Source: Sphingobacteriales bacterium | GTDB taxonomy: Bacteria > Bacteroidota > Bacteroidia > Chitinophagales > UBA2359 | Reading direction: 5' to 3' | DNA length: 64,000 bases | NCBI GenBank assembly: GCA_016700115.1 | Contig: CP064999.1 | Coordinates: 4,831,501 to 4,895,500 of the forward strand | Part shown: piece by piece, positions 62,444-64,000 of the stretch | Layout: each line of letters begins with the position of its first letter | Numbering within the stretch: position 1 is the stretch's first letter | The notes under the pieces: model-generated | Told to the model about the DNA's origin: nothing | The model's input: the letters and a program-made list of their open reading frames with translations, nothing else | Databases searched by the model: none | Translations under genes and position numbers: made by a program

Positions 62444-64000
62444 TTATCTGTTGACTTCAATAAATCCGCTTTTTAAGTCTGATTTAAGACCTGTTCTCAG
62501 GTCTAAGCGGTAAAAATACGTACCATCCGGTACATTTTTTCCGGTACCTTTCCAGTTTCCGTTCCAGGCCTGTTCGTTCGTATAATTGCTGACCGAATAT
62601 ACCTCATCTCCCCATCTGTTAAAAATCTGAAGTTCCGGTTGGTTGTCTGCAAAACATTCGATTCCTGAAATAATAAAGGTATCATTGACCCCGTCTCCGT
62701 TTGGTGAAAATCCCTGAGCCAGAGATACATTGCAATTCTGCTCATCCGGCAAAATGACCACAACTACTAAAGCCGTATCACATACTAACTGGCTTTGTTC
62801 ATTATATACACAAACGATATAATTAAACATATCTGTTCCGCTAAAACCAATATTGGGAATATAGGTGAATGTTTGATCGCTGTTGTTGACAATCACCGAC
62901 CCGTTTTCCGGAAAATCCAGCAAAGAAACATCGGGTAAGCTGCCTGAAGGAATGGTATCGTTTTGCAAAACAGGGATAAGAACCGAGGTATTCATTTCGG
63001 TAGAACTGGAGTCATTGACTGCTATGACAACTATTTCAACCGGAATATCATCCCCTTCAACCGTGATATATACCCAGGCAATATTGCTCGACAAACCTGA
63101 AGCATCTGTTATTTCATAACTGAACGAATCGATACCGGTAAAATCGGGAGCAGGCACATAAGTAAACTCCATAGTAACAAAATCGAAATTGAGCTCTGCT
63201 CCTGAAACACTGACATCTGAGTTCAGTACAATAGCAGTTATCTCATCGCCATCAGGGTCGAAATCATTTGACAACACGTAGATTATGACCGGCATATTCA
63301 TATCAGTAGCAACCATATCATTGACTGTAACCGGCGGTTCGTTCACATCGGTTACATTGATGCAAAAAGAAACTATCAGGCAGTTGTCGTTTGGTGTGCA
63401 TACCTGTACACTAAAAGTATCTGTCTGAACAAATCCGGGGTTTGGCAGGTACTGAATGCAATTATCCGATAAAACCAATCCGCCATTAGGAGGAAGTTCG
63501 GTAATCGTTATTGTTTCGATGGTAATATTGGTCAAATAGTCGTCTAAGCACAGCGTAACCGGTGTATTTTCCAGAGTTTGTTCGCAAAAGTTCAAAGTAT
63601 CGGCACTGACAAAGACACTTACATAAGCAGTATCGCATAAAACCGGACTGCCGGTATCGCATATAATATAGGAAAAGTAATCGTTGCCGATAAAGTTTTC
63701 ATCAGGGGTGTAAGTTACCGTATTGTCGGGATTTAATCCGGCAACTCCATAAGCAGGAAAACTCAACCATTCCGGAGCAACTGCATCGCCATCAGGGTCT
63801 GTATCGTTATCCAAAACCGGAATATTTACCGGAGTATTTAAAGGCGTTTCGGCCATATCATCCAATGCCACAGGCGGATTATTGTTCAGCATGTCATCAC
63901 CTACGGTAATTGAAACATAAGCTGTATCACATAAAACAGGAGTTCCGTTGTCGCAAATGATGTATTCAAAAGTATCTGTTCCGGAAAAACCGTTGTTAGG
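62444..64000 (-). CDS. Secreted tandem Ig-like protein with type IX secretion sorting domain (partial)
   Basis: The 5' end lies beyond the window; at least 518 residues are visible. Tandem cadherin-like/Big_9 units of about 95 residues recur (PPVALDDMAETPLNTPVNI, VLDNDTDPDGDAV, YTPDENFIGNDYFSYIICD; again near NEPPVTVNDM and VVIAVNDSSS). The calcium-type DPDGD motif occurs twice. The last 90 residues are a CHU_C/gliding-type C-terminal domain (GFSPNGDGVNDTFIISG, LQIFNRWGDEVY, VPDGTYFYRLDL) that directs export by type IX secretion. Probably a large surface adhesin or matrix protein. Confidence 0.92.
   Translation of the reverse strand, partial: PNNGFSGTDTFEYIICDNGTPVLCDTAYVSITVGDDMLNNNPPVALDDMAETPLNTPVNIPVLDNDTDPDGDAVAPEWLSFPAYGVAGLNPDNTVTYTPDENFIGNDYFSYIICDTGSPVLCDTAYVSVFVSADTLNFCEQTLENTPVTLCLDDYLTNITIETITITELPPNGGLVLSDNCIQYLPNPGFVQTDTFSVQVCTPNDNCLIVSFCINVTDVNEPPVTVNDMVATDMNMPVIIYVLSNDFDPDGDEITAIVLNSDVSVSGAELNFDFVTMEFTYVPAPDFTGIDSFSYEITDASGLSSNIAWVYITVEGDDIPVEIVVIAVNDSSSTEMNTSVLIPVLQNDTIPSGSLPDVSLLDFPENGSVIVNNSDQTFTYIPNIGFSGTDMFNYIVCVYNEQSQLVCDTALVVVVILPDEQNCNVSLAQGFSPNGDGVNDTFIISGIECFADNQPELQIFNRWGDEVYSVSNYTNEQAWNGNWKGTGKNVPDGTYFYRLDLRTGLKSDLKSGFIEVNR

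Overview
The window looks like a chromosomal segment from a Bacteroidota bacterium, probably an environmental member of the Saprospirales/Chitinophagales/Sphingobacteriales side. No species can be named. The evidence is AT-rich DNA, TAnnTTTG promoter boxes, a PorT-like type IX secretion protein, a CHU_C-type C-terminal sorting domain, an HU-CCDC81/SPOR protein and many OmpA, TamB and LysM envelope proteins. About two thirds of the window is housekeeping DNA. The rest is accessory DNA with insertion sequences, minisatellites and a retroelement.

Layout. 1-7.5 kb: end of a serine hydrolase, ubiE/porT, a stand-alone Cas6b-like gene with an unknown partner, a DUF2339 membrane giant, hscB and tRNA-Leu. 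7.5-8.6 kb: gene-free DNA with a 21-bp tandem array. 8.6-31 kb: miaB, a sigma-54 activator, galK, cca, envelope proteins, DinB, HIT, a NodB deacetylase, prs, rplY, pth, an M1 peptidase, a TamB-like giant and a UbiA prenyltransferase. 31-33 kb: a second 21-bp array and an Rpn-type nuclease between two related gene remnants. 33-41.7 kb: LysM/RlpA protein, GT-C glycosyltransferase, truB, the tyrosine-catabolism pair hmgA-hppD, and L-serine dehydratase.

43-50 kb holds the most interesting system: a diversity-generating retroelement (DGR). It has a reverse transcriptase (RT), Avd, a template repeat (TR) overlapping the RT 3' end, and a variable repeat (VR). The VR forms the last 42 codons of a predicted lipoprotein made of a caspase domain and an FGE-sulfatase/C-type-lectin-like domain. 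TR and VR differ at 14 template adenines, with only two other substitutions, both near the 3' end. The target ends a likely three-gene operon with a papain-like peptidase lipoprotein and a membrane-anchored DUF4384-like protein. avd and RT are divergent, with start codons 2 bp apart. An intact IS982-family element with a 7-bp target duplication sits between avd and the VR.

50-54 kb is a graveyard of mobile DNA: an IS630 element nested in a broken IS1182 transposase, and a deleted IS relic. 54-57 kb: pnp and rpsO. 57-60.5 kb: a divergent vWA/coiled-coil membrane protein and PP2C phosphatase pair, then a MORN-type lipoprotein. The end holds a GT2 glycosyltransferase, a 41-bp tandem array with hairpin units, a small membrane protein and the 3' part of a large secreted tandem-Ig-like protein with a type IX secretion sorting domain.
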